DNA of 64,000 nt from CAWFMO01 sp963817065 (lineage in GTDB: Bacteria; Actinomycetota; Thermoleophilia; Solirubrobacterales; 70-9), in the NCBI GenBank assembly GCA_963817065.1, contig CAWFMO010000001.1:1550001-1614000 (forward strand). Direction: 5' to 3'. Position 1 is the stretch's first letter; each line of letters starts with the position of its first letter. A program made the translations under genes and the position numbers. The notes below the pieces were generated by a model. The model had not been told where the DNA came from. It ran no database searches and saw only the letters and a program-made list of their open reading frames with translations. Positions 63,571 to 64,000 of the stretch are shown piece by piece.

Positions 63571-64000
63571 CGCTTCCTCCGTTTGCACTTGTTCTTCTTC
63601 TTTTTCTTGGCGACCTGGGCACTGCTCTTCTTGGCTTTCTTCTTCTTCCTCTTCTTGCACTTCGTCGGCGCTCCGGGACCGGACGGGGTCGTGGCAGCTG
63701 GGGGCGTGGCGACGGGCGCCGGCGGGAAGAAGACCAACGCAGAGCCCTTGCCGGCGTCGTCGCCGGGGCGCCGGCGACGATCCTGTCGCCGGCGATCGCG
63801 ACCGAATCGCCGAGGGAGTCGTAAGCCGTTCGGTCGGGCGCGGTCAGCTTCGCGGTCTCGGTGCGCGAGGCCGCGCCGCTCCGCGCGAAGGTGTAGGCCG
63901 CGCCCCTCGAGTCGTCGTCGTCGAAAGCACCGGCGACGATCGCATCGCCGTCGATCGCGACCGAGGCGCCGAGGTTGTCCGGCGACGCTCCGTCGGAGGC
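63567..64000 (-). CDS. Secreted FG-GAP-type protein, C-terminal part, frameshifted and cut by window edge
   Basis: The visible end of a paralogue of the gene at 61238. Blades read VAIDGDAIVAGAFDDDDSRG and TFARSGAASRTETAKLTAPD, then a one-base loss near 63765 shifts to the frame that encodes ALVFFPPAPVATPPAATTP and the tail TKCKKRKKKKAKKSSAQVAK, KKKKNKCKRRKR. The stop overlaps the RTX gene start (ATGA), so it is the upstream gene of the coupled run. The N terminus lies beyond the window. Confidence 0.75.
   Translation of the reverse strand, partial: LRRSVAGQPRRLGRDRRRCDRRRCFRRRRLEGRGLHLRAERRGLAHRDREADRARPNGLRLPRRFGRDRRRQDRRRRPGDDAGKGSALVFFPPAPVATPPAATTPSGPGAPTKCKKRKKKKAKKSSAQVAKKKKKNKCKRRKR

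Overview
The window is a stretch of high-GC chromosome whose gene order matches the conserved actinobacterial housekeeping block. Gene content, many secreted repeat proteins with Lys/Arg-rich tails, and -10-like TANNNT boxes 6-9 nt before start codons suggest a Thermoleophilia/Solirubrobacterales-type actinomycete. This placement is inferred from family resemblance, not from a marker gene. I see no rRNA, tRNA, CRISPR array, insertion sequence or prophage. The DNA is very dense: no stretch over 300 bases lacks a gene.

Left part (1-24 kb), mostly minus strand: dut (cut by the window edge), hflX, an LL-diaminopimelate aminotransferase, dapF, a SnoaL-like protein, a 1166-residue Gly-rich secreted protein, miaA, miaB, a secreted beta-propeller protein, a small HTH protein with an inverted repeat upstream, a membrane cupredoxin, recX-recA, thpR, an alpha/beta hydrolase plus osmC, cinA, a glutaredoxin-like protein, ftsK, and a divergent two-component system ending in a strong terminator.

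Middle part (24-50 kb): RNase J-dapA-amidase; a giant secreted protein with pentapeptide repeats and an anthrax-protective-antigen-like region, divergent from a large LuxR-type ATPase regulator; dapB; a small secreted protein; and then the translation/RNA block read on the minus strand as rimP-nusA-infB-DUF503, a secreted-protein insertion, rbfA-nrnA-truB-ribF-rpsO-bcp-dsbA-like-pnp-M16 peptidase. The DAP/lysine genes dapL-like, dapF, dapA and dapB are scattered through the window. The rimP-nusA-infB leader carries a terminator hairpin that could act as an attenuator.

Right part (50-64 kb), accessory: a secreted protein, dtd, two tandem paralogous LuxR/ATPase regulators, a TPR protein, and a translationally coupled run of secreted proteins (FG-GAP, RTX, FG-GAP, beta-propeller, Kelch, Kelch, small protein) joined by ATGA overlaps. 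Most of these carry a C-terminal tail of two cysteines around a Lys/Arg block. The same type of tail occurs on secreted proteins at about 4.3, 10.0, 36.5 and 50.1 kb. The purine-rich DNA encoding the tail also supplies the ribosome binding site of the next gene.

Many genes, including essential ones (nusA, rimP, dapF and probably truB), contain single-base frameshifts, often at G/C runs. The simplest reading is residual indel error in the assembly; the sensor kinase and the alpha/beta hydrolase could be genuinely broken.
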